64,000 nucleotides of DNA, from positions 4,898,001-4,962,000 of the forward strand of contig CP084611.1 in the NCBI GenBank assembly GCA_025917655.1, in the 5' to 3' direction. Source of the DNA: Chlorella sorokiniana (taxonomy: Eukaryota > Chlorophyta > Trebouxiophyceae > Chlorellales > Chlorellaceae). Both the position numbers and the translations under genes were made by a program. Position 1 is the stretch's first letter; each line of letters starts with the position of its first letter. This document shows, piece after piece, positions 1-11,900 of the stretch. The notes under the pieces are model-generated. The model did no database searches. It saw nothing but the letters and a program-made list of their open reading frames with translations, and was not told the origin of the DNA.

Positions 1-54
1 AAGATATACAGCATGCCATAACCTACAGTTACGGCGGATACAGGCATGCAGAGC

Positions 55-1742
55 TCACGGCTGGCTGGCCGCCGCACTGGCAGCCGCCACCGTCAGCGCG
101 CTTTCCTCCTTCACATGGATCAGCGGCGGCGCCGCTGGCACCTTGACGGGCATGAGCGGTTGCGGCTGCTGCTGCTGCCGCCAGGCGCGCAGCCAGGCGT
201 TAGCGAGCGCGGCCTGCAGCAAGCCTGCCGTCGCCTCGCCGCCCTTGCGCTGCCAGGCGTCTGTGCTGCTGGCCAGCAGCCCTTTTGTGGTGATGGGCAG
301 CAGCACAGCGCCGCCCGTGTTGGCATCTACTTGCACGGGCACTAGGCGCCGAGGCGTGTCGACGGTGGCGCCACCGCGGTGCCCGCTGCCGCTGCCTCCG
401 CCATAGTGCCGGCCCCACGTCACCAGCAGCCCTCCAGCCACGATGGCCGCACCGCCCACCACGCTGCTGCTGCTGGGGGGTGGCCAAACACAAAGTAATC
501 CGCCAGCAGGCCCCACACGGCAGAGAGGTATGCCAGCGGGGCCGCCCGCGTGGCGGGGGCGCGCTGCATCGCCGCAGTCATCAGCACCTGGTGCCCGAAG
601 CTCTGCACAACGAAACCAGGAAGGGTCGAGTGAAGAGGGGGGCGGGGTGACACACTGCTGCCAGCCGTGTGTAGCGCGCAGAGAGATGCAGCAAAAGCGG
701 CAGCAGGTGCTGCCACAGGAAGAGGTACTCACGGCTGGCAGCGCAAGCCGCAAGGTGTGGACAATCAGAGAAGGAGCACAGTGTGCACTCACCATGGCCC
801 CGACACACGTCAGCAGCGCCCAGCCCAGCGCGCTGCGGCCACACCAAGCGAGTGCCTTGCAGCACGCAGATGGCGGCCGACCCTGCCGCGCTGACCGCGC
901 CCGCGCTCAGCACGATCATGGCCGCGTGATGCGACGAGGTGCTGCCCGCCGCCAGCCGCCGCACCGAGAGCTTGGCTCCCGCGGAGGAGAACACATGGGC
1001 GAGGCCGGCAGCGACGCCGAGGGCGGCGGGACCCAGCGGCCCGTCGGTCTCAATGCCCAGCCCTCCCCGCACGTCCCGCACGCCGCGCAGCAAGGAGAAG
1101 ATGCCCGGCTTGACGAGGAGCAGGGCCCCGGAGGTGGCCAGGGGCAGGGCCAGGAGGAGGAGGGGGCGGGCGCTCGCGCAGCAGCAGCGTGCCCAGCGCC
1201 GCCACGACGAGCGGCGACAGCAGCGCCAGCGCCACCGCGTCCGAGATGGCCAGCAGGTGCACCGCCTGCTGGATGAAGGCCACCGAGGCGAAGCCCAGCA
1301 GGCCGCGCAGCAGCCAGAGCGCGGCTGCTGTGCGATGAGCTGGCGGGCGGCGGCGTGGCGCGCTGCGGGCAGCGTGCAGGCCACGAGGACCAGGCTGCGC
1401 ACGCACACCAGCTGCATCACGGGCATGGGCTGCTCCCCGGCTGCAGCGGGGCGGGCAGCGGGACGACGTGAGCGCCAGCGGGGTTTGAACCGCGCGCCAG
1501 CTGCGGTGGGGCAGCTGGCTGCCGTGCCAGCGGCAGGCGGCGGCTGCCTGTTGGGATTCTGAGGCGCACTCACCCGCGAAGCCGCTGAGAAATTTAGAGC
1601 ACACCAGGCTTGTGCTGGCCAGGAGGGTGGACAGCGCGTAGAGCAGGAGTCCGCACGCTTGGGAAGACGGCTGCAAGGCGTGCCGTCCTCCCGCCACGTC
1701 CCCCATCCTTACACGAGGGGACTTTTGGGAGTAAACGCGCAT
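55..1742 (-). CDS. EamA/DMT-family membrane transporter
   Basis: Probable multi-pass transporter of the drug/metabolite (EamA, SLC35G-like) superfamily. Its substrate cannot be told from sequence. The first exon (from 1742) gives a hydrophobic helix followed by SLVCSKFLSGFAG. The next exon (about 1430-800) holds LLGFASVAFIQQAVHLLAIS, DAVALALLSPLVVAALGTLL, LLVKPGIF and a further helix pair. The last part (about 700-420) holds LMTAAMQRAPATRAAPLAYL followed by AVWGLLADYFVFGHPP, the usual closing EamA helices, then a helix and a hydrophilic tail ending near 55. Known family trait: ten helices as two five-helix repeats. Conserved segments lie in three frames that switch at C runs near 470, 1160 and 1330, probably lost bases rather than introns. 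Start and stop are the best open ends, not proven. Confidence 0.72.
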
Positions 1743-2525
1743 GAAGAGAGAATCTACCGACTAGGGACAGCCGGCAACTTTGCGCGCAAGCGAATGCCGG
1801 CGCTCCGACTATTGCTGGCACGGAGTGCTGGCAAGCGGGAGCGGGGCCTGGTGCCCTCGAACGGGAGACTGTCTGCGTCTTATTGAAATGGCCAATACTA
1901 ACGGGCCTCTGTTGGAGAGAATAAGGCGCCGGCAAAATGGGGACCAGAACCCGCTGAGCGCGCTGCGGCGGTGGTCTCAACTTTACCGCCCAACACCTTG
2001 CAGGGGTGTGCTTGCACAGGCCGTCCAATCGGAGAGCGTGATGAATGGGCTGTCATTATAGTCCCTCTATTATTGATCATCTTGGGCATCTGAAGGCAGG
2101 CGTCCGCTGGCGCCCGCCGCGCTTGTACCCCTGCCTGCCGCTCGCTGCCAGCCTCCTGCCAGCCGGGAAAGGTACCACCGTGACATCAAACTTAACATCA
2201 GGCATGAATCAGGCATGACAACTTTAGAACAGGCATATTTCAATAGAACAGGTATAAAAATGGTGCACATCAGAGCAAATGGTACTATGAACGCATGTAA
2301 ATGGCATGGTAGCGGCTCAGGGCGCACGCCGCTCTGTGGATCTGAACAGGTAAAATCAGGGCAGGGCAAAACGCTAATGACTGATATTGTTGTCCGTGTG
2401 CATGCGCAGGTGGCATGCTGTCCTTTCTGCCGGGGTGACATTGGTGTCCAGCCGAGCCAGAGCGTGCCGCCGGGTCGAGGGGGTGCACGCTTGGCGGACG
2501 TGGAATGTGGCGGTACGGCAGTACA
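1743..2525. other. intergenic interval, no gene seen
   Basis: Lies upstream of the transporter and downstream of the next minus-strand gene. It is clearly less GC-rich than the flanking exons (for example 2180-2300), as expected for 3' UTR and spacer. Short open frames here show no recognisable motif. Confidence 0.5.
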
Positions 2526-4413
2526 TCACACACGTGCCCAGTCCTCCGAGCCCGAGGTGCTCCCTCTCTCCATTGTAGCCGCCGCCTGCTCCCGCAGCAC
2601 CCGCAGCTGCGACAGCGAGGCCTGGGAGCCCTCGCTGTCGGCCAGCGCGGGCTCCCCCTCTGAGTGGGTGGTGCTGGGTGCAGGCACTGGCTGGGTGGGG
2701 GCGGTGGGGCAGGAAAGGGCGCCACGGCGCGCAGTTCGCGCAGCAGACGCTTGGCGGGGCTGTCCGGGCCATCCTTGCCCTGCTGCCCCTCCTTCGCAGG
2801 CTGGCAGTCGGCATCCATTGGGCAGGCAGCCTTGGGCTGCGCCCCGCCTGCCGCTAGCGGAGCGCCGGCAGCAGCGGCGCCAGCGGCAGCGCCAGCTGCC
2901 GGGGGCGGGGGTGCGCTGGGCCCTTCCGAGCGCAGCCCTTTGCGCAGCAGGCCCTCCCCGCAGCGGCTCCACAGCCGCATGCCGGCCGCGTTCTCCGCCA
3001 CGCCCCGCTCAATCATGCGCACCATGCGGCGCAGCTGGCGCGGGGCAGGCGCCACACGCCGGCCTGCCCGGCCGCCTGCTGGCCTGCGGGGAGCAGCGGG
3101 GGGGCGCGCATCAATCGTCCCCCTCGGCAAAGGGGGGCAACAGGGCAGCATGCAGCATGCGCTTCACAGGAGCAGGCTTTAGTTGCGGGCAAGGGGCATT
3201 GTTGGCGGACCTGAACAAATCCCACAGGAGCCTCACCTTTGGCAGCCTTTGCGTCCACGCCGCCGTCGCCGAGCAGCGTCAGCGTGCCGTCGCGGAGGGA
3301 GATGCGCAGCGTGTCGGCCGCGCGCTCGTCGAGGCGCACCTCTCGCAGCACCTTGTCGCCTTGCAGCACTGCAGCCCGTGGGGTGTGTGTGGGGGGGAGG
3401 GGGCTAGGAAGGGGGATCAAGCTCATGTGCAGGCTGCCAGCAGAGGACGGTGGAGTCAGTCTGAGGACAGCGGACTGCCCCAAAGGTTGTTAGGTTTGGA
3501 GCGCGCAGGGGAGCTGGGCTGCAGCAACCACGCAAGAGGGCGGGGAGATGGGCGGCGCAGACTCAGCGCGGCTGGCGGCAGGCCGCCTCACCCGTCAGGC
3601 GCCATTCGGGCGGCAGCATCGGGCGGTCCCAGCGCGCGTCCCGGATACTGAGCGAGGGCTTGGACTCGACAGCCTCCCAACCGGGCTCTGCGGGTGCTGG
3701 CGCTGGCTGCGGCTCAAATGCGCGTGGAGCGCTGTTGCCGCCTGCTGTCAGGCCTGGCTGGGCTGGAATCTGCTCCGGGAAAGGAGGCGGGGCAGCGGGG
3801 CCGCTCGCGGCGGCAGCGGCGGCGGCCACGGAGAGCGCCAGAGGCTGGCCGCCGGCCGGGCGGCCAGGCGCAGCACGATGCTGCTGCCAGGCTGCACCTG
3901 GAAAGTGATGTGGCCGCCTGGCGCCAGGTCGAGCGACATGGTCGACATGGTCGAGCTGGCTGGGGTGTTCATCGCGGGTGACACGACCGGGGCGCGCCGC
4001 CAGCGCGGTAGAAGGAGCGCTGGCGGCCGTCCAGGCACCGGAGGCTGGCGCGCGGGAAAGCAGGGGCGAGAAGGGGGAATGCGGGCGGGGTTGGCGGAGA
4101 TGTCGGCCAGGCGCAGCTCTTCCTGGCTGAAGCGGGAGCAGTGGCTCGCCGGGGACGCGGTGATGTGGTGCAGGCGCTGCAGGGCGCAGCCTTCGCTGCC
4201 AGGAGTGAGGTCCGAGAGGAAGGCATACGTCACCGGGCTGCAGCCCGCGCTGCCGGGGCCTGCGGGGTGAGGGGCGGCCAGCGGACAGCAACGCAGGTGA
4301 GCGGGGTCGGTGGCATGGGAGGGTTCTGGTGCAGAGGCAGCAACTGCGCGCAAGCACACGGCCGACGTCCCCGGCACAGCGTGCAACGTTGCGAATGCGG
4401 CGGCAAGGCGCAC
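2526..4413 (-). CDS. unrecognised multi-exon gene
   Basis: I do not recognise the product. Coding character is seen in several minus-strand blocks. Near 4240-4080 is VTYAFLSDLTPGSEGCALQR followed by SRFSQEELRLADISANP. Near 3960-3840 is SLDLAPGGHITFQVQPGSSI. Near 3720-3600 is EPGWEAVESKPSLSIRDARW. Near 3370-3235 is VLREVRLDERAADTLRISLR followed by DGTLTLLGDGGVDAKAAKGE. Near 3110-2560 is an Ala/Pro-rich tail with RQLRRMVRMIERGVAENAAG and a Ser-rich end, EDWARV then stop at 2526. The EELRLAD phrase faintly recalls FG-nucleoporins but is too short to use. The start is uncertain; an open frame reaches 4639. Exon joins are inferred. Confidence 0.5.
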
Positions 4414-4715
4414 AGGTGTTGCCTGCGGCGGGCGGCACGGCGAAAGAAGATTGAAACCCCGCGGGACTTGAGGCGCTGTCGGACACTGCTGCCGTCATGA
4501 CGTTTGTTACGGAAAGATTAAAGTAAAATGGGTGATTGCACCCCCAAGCGCCTCTGCATCGCACATGGAGACAGCACAGCGTCCCCAGCGCAGGCTCAGC
4601 GGCAGGTTGGCAGCGCACCTTCCCATAGCTCCACAGCACGCGCGTAGCCAGTCATGAAGGCAAAATCTGCGTTGTTTGTCACTGCTCGACTCTCACATCC
4701 GTCGCAAGGCCCCAC
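4414..4715. promoter_or_regulatory. likely bidirectional promoter
   Basis: Only about 300 bp separate the start region of the minus-strand gene ending at 2526 from the ATG at 4716 on the plus strand. The stretch is locally AT-richer (about 4500-4540), as expected for a shared promoter. No defined box is claimed. If the minus gene begins at 4639 the shared space is under 80 bp. Confidence 0.35.
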
Positions 4716-5822
4716 ATGAAGCCTGCCCTCTCCCTGGCAGCGGCTGCCGCCGTGGCGGCGCTCCTGTTCTTTTCGGCCCCCACTGCTGCTGACTACTGCG
4801 TCAAGGCGGACCAGGATGCCAACGTGAGTAACCTTGCCGCGTTCCGAGGGGATCACCGTGCTCAGCCGCCTTCCTACATCCTGCCTAACGAGCAGCGGCG
4901 GTACTGGCGCGGGGCGGGCGGGCTGGTCGCCCAACATCTGACGCTGCATTCTGACTCTCAACTTCCGCGTGCCAACTCTGTCGAGGGCCTCAGATACGCT
5001 CCCAGGCCAGCATCTGCTCCGGAAGCAAGGGGAGCGTGCAGACAGGCGACGTAGTGAGTGCCTTTGAGCACCCACGTGTTGTTTCCTGCAGTTGCTGCCG
5101 CCTATCGCGATGGCAGCAATGCATGGGTGCGCCCGCTCTGTCAAAGAACCTCTTCATGTTCGCAACGCCTACATGCTGCCCCCTTTTGCTTGCTCCAGGT
5201 CAAAGTGTACGGCACGCCTCAGCAGCAGTGCTACAACTGGGGCGACATTGAGGTGGGGCCCCGCCACGCCGGTGGCCTCCCTGGCCGCTCGCCATCAGAA
5301 GCTTGCCGCCCTCATGGTGCCGTTTACAACGCAGCCCCGGGCTCGGCTGTGGTCTGCCTGATCGGCGTGCCGCACACGCAGGTGCTGAGCGGGGGCATGG
5401 ACGGTGTGGAGGGATACGCCAACTTGGACGCCTTCAGCCCTACCCCCTGCCCCGGCTCGCCGCCGTCGCCCCCGCCCAACGCGCCCTGCAAGAACGCCGG
5501 CCAGTCCTGCAGCTCCGACTCAGACTGCTGCCATCGTGGGGCTGCTGCATGCTCTCGCATTTGGGGCTGAGAAACCCAGCTGTGCTGGCTGTGCTGGCTG
5601 TGCGGTGCGCTGTGCTGGCTGTGCACCCCCACAAGCGGGATGTAGCTGAAGCGGAAAGGCAGTGGCGCACAGCTCACACACAATCCTGCTGAGGCTTGTG
5701 TCCCCCCCTCTCCCCCTGCTGCAGCCGGCAGCGGGCCATCCGTCCCCTGCCAGGGCTCCCCCAAAACCTGCGGAAGTGGCGCCGTGGTCAGCAGTGTTGC
5801 CTCTGGCGGCGCCCAGGGCTGA
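4716..5822 (+). CDS. secreted Cys-rich protein with knottin-like C-terminal module
   Basis: Four exons fit in phase: 4716-4823, 4994-5050, 5199-5535 and 5725-5822, giving 199 residues. Residues 1-24 are a clear signal peptide (basic start, Ala/Leu core, APTAA cleavage region), so the product should enter the secretory path. The mature part starts DYCVKADQDAN and has a compact Cys domain with QASICSGSKGSVQTGDVKVY and GTPQQQCYNWGDIEV, slightly reminiscent of LysM-like modules. A short hinge with SPPSPPPNAP, typical of algal wall proteins, leads to a six-Cys tail with spacing C-x6-C-x5-CC-x9-C-x6-C. That spacing fits the inhibitor-cystine-knot fold. Exon 4 supplies the last two Cys, which supports the splice model. 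A retained third intron would end the protein at RIWG (stop 5568-5570). Function unknown; a wall, binding or inhibitor role is inference. Confidence 0.7.
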
Positions 5823-6890
5823 GGGCGCACAAGCTGCCCAGCCACCAATGAACAGCCAGACAAGACTACCAACACAACACAAAACCATCACAAGCCTGCA
5901 CAGCCGCAAAGTTTTGCGGGTATTGCTGGTGAAAGAATCGCGTGTCATGCTGGTGTTTCCTGCGGATGCAATAGTTGATGTTACAAAACAGCGGTTGCAC
6001 TGCTCTTTAAAGCGATGCATGCGCGACAGCCACAGACAGCCACGACATGCGCCAGCTGGGGCTGCAGCCGGATGCGGCAGTAGCCATTGACGAACTAGTC
6101 ATCTGTCACCTTCACTCTTTGAAAATGTGACAGACAAGATGTGAGGGAGAGGCATGCATGAGGGGTGTCCACATTGCGAGCTCGTCAAGCTCTGCATTGC
6201 CCTGCGCAGACGGGTTCAATCAAGTGTCGTTGATGATTAATGGAGGCTACATGGCCTCGTACATTCAACGCACGGGAGTTTCAATGGTTCACGGGAGTCG
6301 TCACCAAATGGGTGTTTTAATAGTGTCAAGCAGAAAAGGGGTGGTCCTCGGCGGCACCGGCACATCAACACCAAGCGTGGTGGGGCGGCCTTGTAGTATG
6401 CAATGAAGAGAATAGGGAAGAGGCAAGGGCGCAGCACCAACGGCCACATAAGAGACGCTTGATGCTTGAGATGTACAGAGGGAGTACGAGAGGCATGCGA
6501 TGGGAGCTGGAGCTGCTTGGGAGCTGCTTGGCGCGGCTGGGAGTGCGATGATTGCTACCTTTCTGGCAAGTAGAATGGCCAGCACTGACTGTATGGGCGC
6601 AAGCAGATGCTGTTGTTAGTTGAGGATGAGGGTTGACGAAGGCAAAACAATAAATTATGGGGGCTCAAAAGGCAAGACATCAAAAGAGCGACGCTATCAG
6701 TAAAGAAAGAGTATGAAAAAAGTGTAAGAGTGGTCGTCGTAAGCGGCAGTAGGGGTGGTAGTTGGACGGTAGGCAGGGAACCGCACACTGCGGTTCGCGC
6801 AGACGTGATTAAAAGTTCTGGGCGAATGAGGAAGGGGGATGGGGCGGCGTCAGAGTGGAGCGCTACCTTAGGCAGGATAGTGGTACTTAT
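5823..6890. other. convergent 3' spacer
   Basis: Lies between two converging genes. It is relatively AT-rich, especially 6230-6800, and shows no conserved protein motif or RNA gene that I can recognise. It is probably the two 3' UTRs plus spacer. Confidence 0.5.
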
Positions 6891-8225
6891 CTAGCTGCTG
6901 CAAAAGGCCTCCAGCGCAGCATCCAGCCCATCAAGCCAAGAAAGATCGGCCTGGGGGCTGGGAAGCAAGGCAGAGCCCGCGGGCCAGCAGGGCGCGGGCG
7001 GCCCAGCACACGCGACACTCAGCGAGGTTGCGCCGCAAGCATGCGGTTGGAGAGGCATTGAGCCGCAGCTGCCTCGCTCTGCTGCAAGATGAGGCCCAGC
7101 TGCTGCGAGGAACGCGCCTCCGTGCGGCGGAGCGCTCCATGCTGGCGGGAGGCCGGCTGGCACCAGCGGCGGCTGCAGCATAGCTGCAGGCATGAACAGA
7201 AGGGCATCCTCGGGTGCGGCCGGGCCACCACCATGCCATAGCTGGTCTGTGGAACACGTTCTGCAGCAGTTTGGGACAGAGGGGCTGTTTGATTGAGCGT
7301 ACTGGAAGCTACTTGGCCAAGCAGGGGCAGCGACGCAAGCCACGAGCTTTGCAGGCCGCTGCAGCAAATTGCGACAAACACATCCATGGTCAATCTGCAT
7401 CTCACCGGGCGGCAGCTCCGCAGAGAGGCTGGGCTTGGTCAGGTGATCCAAGATGGCGTACAGGTAAGGCCACAGTCGGCGCCTCTCCGCACACAAGGCT
7501 GCCACCAACCAGGTCGGCACGCGGCGTTGCAGCGCAGCCCTGAGCCTCGGCCAGACACGCCCAGGCTCCCAACCACGCCTGCACCTCGGCGGCGCGCTGG
7601 GCAGCAGAGGCCGGCAGAGTGGGGTGGTGGGCTGGCGGCAATGCCAGCACTGGGGATGCCACGCCAGGCGCCTCGATGCGGGCGGTTGAGCGCAGCTCCA
7701 ACGGAAGCTGTTCCGCCCGGGAGCGCTGCCAATCAATCTCTATACTGCAGCCTTCGCCTCCCATGCTGCCACACGGTTTTGTGGGGCTCCCGCAGCTGCC
7801 CAAGCCTCTGGCAGGGCTGCATGACGCCGCCTGGCTGAAGGCAGGGGAGCCAAAGGCAGGCGGGGCAGCGGCTGCGATTGCCGTGGCGGGGGCCCAAGGT
7901 GGCAGCTGGCTGGAGCATTCATCGGGTGCCGCTGCTGTGGCTGCAGGACGACGCCAGGCGGCTGCGACACCTGCGAATCAAAGCGTGAGGGCAGTTGGAG
8001 TTGAGTGGCAGGGCTCTTCGGCGGTGCGAGGCGGCGCCAGAAAGCATCATCACACGTCCCCCTCCCCCCTCCCCCGCCGCCATCCATGAAGATGATGTGC
8101 AACAGTTGCAGTAAGGCCACAAACCCACGGCTTACTCCCACCTGCGCAGCAAGAGCCGTTGAGCGGCTTTGAAACCGTAGCACTGCGATCATGGATTCGG
8201 TCCTCCCCGCAAGTGTGATCGACAC
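6891..8225 (-). CDS. unrecognised protein gene
   Basis: The product is not recognised. From 8225 the minus strand has an open start with MIAVLRFQSRSTALAAQ and GVSRGFVALLQLLHIIFMDG, which could hold one membrane segment. A middle part (about 7800-7480) includes AAEVQAWLGAWACLAEAQGC. A 281-codon open frame from 7736 to 6891 includes RRLWPYLYAILDHLTKPSLS near 7470-7410 and ends with QADLSWLDGLDAALEAFCSS. The composition is Ala/Pro/Leu-rich with several Cys and His. At least one intron is likely (possible donor near 7410). It runs convergently toward the secreted-protein gene. No function is proposed; exon structure and start are weak. Confidence 0.4.
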
Positions 8226-8944
8226 TCGTACTTTGCATGATGTCGGGGGAGACTAGCCTGGTCGCATATCGCTGCAAGCCTCACTAACTGCGCTGGCCGC
8301 GGAGTCGCTTGCTTAAGACACCCATCATTGCTGAATTGAAGGCTGTTGATGGTTATGCCCAGATGCCATGCAAATAGAAGGATGCAAAAATGCACGTTCC
8401 CCCCGCCCCGCTCGGCATGGGGGCTGTTTTCCTGGTTTGTGTCCTCAATCGCGTTTGAGAGACCTTGAAGTGAAAATTTTAAACGTGCTCTAACCTGCTG
8501 GATTAGAGGAGCGGTCCACGCGCTCCATGAACCCTGAGGCGCCAACGGCGGCCGCCTCAAACTCTGATGCAGGCCCTTCTCTTTGCAGTGCGGCATAAAA
8601 TAGTCATCTTGCTTTTGATTTGCAGCGAGATACAATGATGTGACATTACGAGAGCGGCACACAGCATGGCTGGCCGTGGGCGGGGTTGCAACACGTCAAG
8701 CATGCGGGCGGGAAGGGGCAGCAGCACGTGGCAGCGACAGAGCGTGACGCAATGGACTTGCATGTGGCAGCTTGCAACAGGCAAGGAAGCATAAAAATAA
8801 ACAGAGTTTAGTAGGGAAGAGGGAGAGGGTCTGGAGGAGCAGGCAAGTGTGATCGAACAAAGAGAGGGTTCAGCTTGCGCGCAAGTCACGCAGCACGGCC
8901 TGCAGGCGCAGCGCACGCAGGCGCAACAGGCGGCGCCGCCAGGC
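8226..8944. other. spacer downstream of the histone deacetylase
   Basis: Lies between the stop of the deacetylase gene and the start region of the next minus-strand gene. It is moderately AT-richer than the exons. No convincing coding motif or structured RNA was seen. Confidence 0.45.
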
Positions 8945-11900
8945 TCATGCGGAGTAGGGATCGATGAGCCCCTTCTCCACGCACTTCAGGTGGTGCTCGA
9001 AGTGGGTCTTCACGTAGCCCTTCAGCCGCTGATGCACCTGCAGCCACCGCGCAGACCAGAGAGACCCACTCAGTGCCCGGGACAGGATCAGCGGCAGCGG
9101 CGCTTGCAGACGGTTTGCGCAAGGGCTCCGGGGTCAAAGCCGGGCGCGTGGTCCCCGCCATTGTGCAAGGCAGCGTGCACGGGTCAGGCAGCATGTGGAG
9201 CACTGGCAGGCAGGCAGGCAACGCCCAATCCCAGCTAACACCAAGCAGTGCGGCCGCGGGGGCTAATGGAGGGCCTCTCCAGCAGCCGCAGCCACACCTG
9301 GTCCTCGTCCTCTTCAGCAAACTCTGGCAGCAGTGCATCCGGCGGCCGCTCCTTCATCGCAAACCCTGCAGCCGGGTTATGGGTATGCAAGGATCAGCGG
9401 CGGCACAGGGGATGCTCAGCGGCACACCAGCTGCTGCGTGGTCGCGCGCAGCTGGCAGCGCAAGTCCCAGCAGCGGCAGGCGGCTGCGCTGCGCCGCCGC
9501 CGCACCTGGCGCCCCGCGCAGCTCCTGCAGCTGCTGCAGCAGCACGTTCTTTATCCGCTCCACCTCCTCCTTCTTGTTCTGGTTGGGCCAAGTCTGCAAC
9601 ACCACAGCAGGGCAGAGCAGGCATTGAGTCAACATCCGGGCACAGAGCGGCTAGACAAGCAGCGCTGCCCTGCAACAATCGGAGGGGAAGGGCGGCGCCG
9701 GCGGGGACCGTCGCATCGGCAGCGAGAGCCAGGCAGCTAGACCACCCAGGAGGCAGCAACAGCTTGGAGGGAAAGCCGCTGCCACCCAGGGGCGCGCGCG
9801 CCGCCGCCGGCGTCCCTGTTTGCCCCCTCACCGGTCTTCGGTTGTAGTTCAGGCGGTACTCTGGGGAGAAGTACTCGAGGTACACTTGCTGTGGTAGCGC
9901 GTCCTCCACAGGTGTGTCGCACAGCACCGCTGCGCATGGGAGGGCGGGTGGGTGGGAGGGAGGAGGAGGTGGGTGGTGGTGGTGTGTGTGTGTGTGTGTG
10001 TGCGTGCATGTGTGAGGGTGGGTGGGTGGGTGGGTGTGGGTGTGGGTGTGGGGGGAGGGCTCTGACGGTATGCGGTGTCGCGGCGGCGGCGGAGGAAGGG
10101 AAAGTGTGGGTTGTCGGGGTGCGTTGGCAGGCAGCAAAGCAGCGTGGAGGAGTGCGCGTGGGTGCTGTAAGGAGGCACATGTCGGCGGCAGCTACGACGA
10201 CGCAAGCTTCCTGTGCAGCGGCGGCTCCAGGCCCTGGCCGGGCTGCAGCACCCCTGCAGGCACCCTTTCCCCCTCAGGCCGCCGCTCGCTGCGCGCCGGG
10301 CGCCCCCACCCCCCACCCCTACCCAAGCACAACCCACCCGTTTCCAGGGTCCAGGCGCGTGCCACGGTGGTCTTGGTGTAGCCTCCGCCCCCAGCACCAG
10401 CGTGGGCAGGCCAAAGGCCTTGACGAAGCGCACCGCCTCAGCGTGCCCCTCCAGGGTCAGGTTGAACATGCCCAGGCGGTCGCCCACCAGAGAGTCGGCG
10501 CCTGCGCATCAACACAACAGGGGTGGACGAAGGGCTGGAGGCTGAGGTGGCGGGCAGGGGGTGAGGGCTGCAAAGTGGGGGTGGAGGCGGCTGTGGTGGC
10601 GGAGTGCTGGTGGGGAGGGCAGGGTGAGGGAGAACGGGCGCTGACAGGCACACAGGTGTGGGACGCAGATGACGGGATGCAGCAGGGAGGCCAACTCTAC
10701 GATCGGCAGCAGACTGCGAAGCAGAGGGCGCAAGATCACGCCCTCTGCAGCTGGGCAGGAAGGGCAAGCCGGCCGCTCCGCAGCGTTGCCCATCCAGCAA
10801 GGAGGAATAGATCCTGACCCTGCACAGCACTGCGCTCACCGCACTGCAGCACAACCGCTCCCGGCTGGAAGACTTCCATCACCTTGCTGCAGTCGAGAGG
10901 GGCAAAAAGGGGCTGTGTAGATCCCACTAAGGCAGAAGCTGGGCTTGCAAACGGCAGCGTGCAAGGCGGGCGCAGGCATGGGGTGGCGTGCCTCAGAGCG
11001 CAGTCACCCTGGAACCTCGCACGCAGGCGGACACAGAGCTGGCGTGCAGCTGCTCGGCAGCTGCCACCTGCTCGCCTGATGATGGGCTTGAAGAGGCCGA
11101 GGTACTGGTCGGTGTCGATGCCCTGCACCAGCGGTACATTCAGGCTGTACCCCTTTCCCTGCAGGAAGGCAGCAGGGAGTTAGGGAGTTGTAGCCCCATC
11201 ACCAAGCACTTACGCACACCACAGCCCAGACAGGCCAAGTCGGGGGCGGAGCAAGTGCGCGCTAGAAGTGAGGAAGCGGGTTGTTGCGCTTGTGATAGGC
11301 CACAGCAGCGCGCCTGGTACTCCCAGCCTCCTCAAGCGCGCCGGTGCCGGGAAAAAGGGCTGGCCGCCCCACTCCTGCTTCAGGTGGAAGGAGACGCACA
11401 TGACCCTGCAGTGGTGGGGTGCAGAGGTTGCAAAGGTATGCGTGAGTGCGCGGTCTGGTGGAATGCAGCACAAGCCACGCCCCTGGCATGGAACGGCGCG
11501 TGACCCGCAAACCCTCGGCCATGCATCCCACATTCCCCCATCCACCCACAGGTCCCCGCTTGTCACAGGTGGGGGACCACTCCCGTCCAGCTGCCAGCGA
11601 CCCACCAACCCCCCACCCCCATCCACCCACAAGTCCCCGCTTGTCACAGGTGAAGGACACTGCTGTCCATGGACAGCCAGTTGGCCAGCTGCCAGCGACC
11701 CACCAACGCAACACACCCTTCCTGGAGCGTGCCCCCACACCGACCGATCCAAGCCAACTGCCAGCCATGTACCCCCCTCCCCCACACCGACCTCCAACAG
11801 CAAACAGCATGCAACAGCTCGATAACTGCTGTCAAGAGACGGGGGCACAGTGGGCGGCGCCCACCTGTCTGTGGAGTAGAAGGCCTCCTCCACCCCGTCG

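Noticed and set aside
2526-4413. FG-nucleoporin (Nup98-type) assignment from the EELRLAD phrase
   Set aside because: One short motif only, no FG repeats and no autopeptidase domain visible, so the gene is left unnamed.
9970-10062. GGGT-rich tracts as telomere-like or subtelomeric DNA
   Set aside because: They are confined to introns, irregular in unit, and flanked by conserved exons of single-copy genes.
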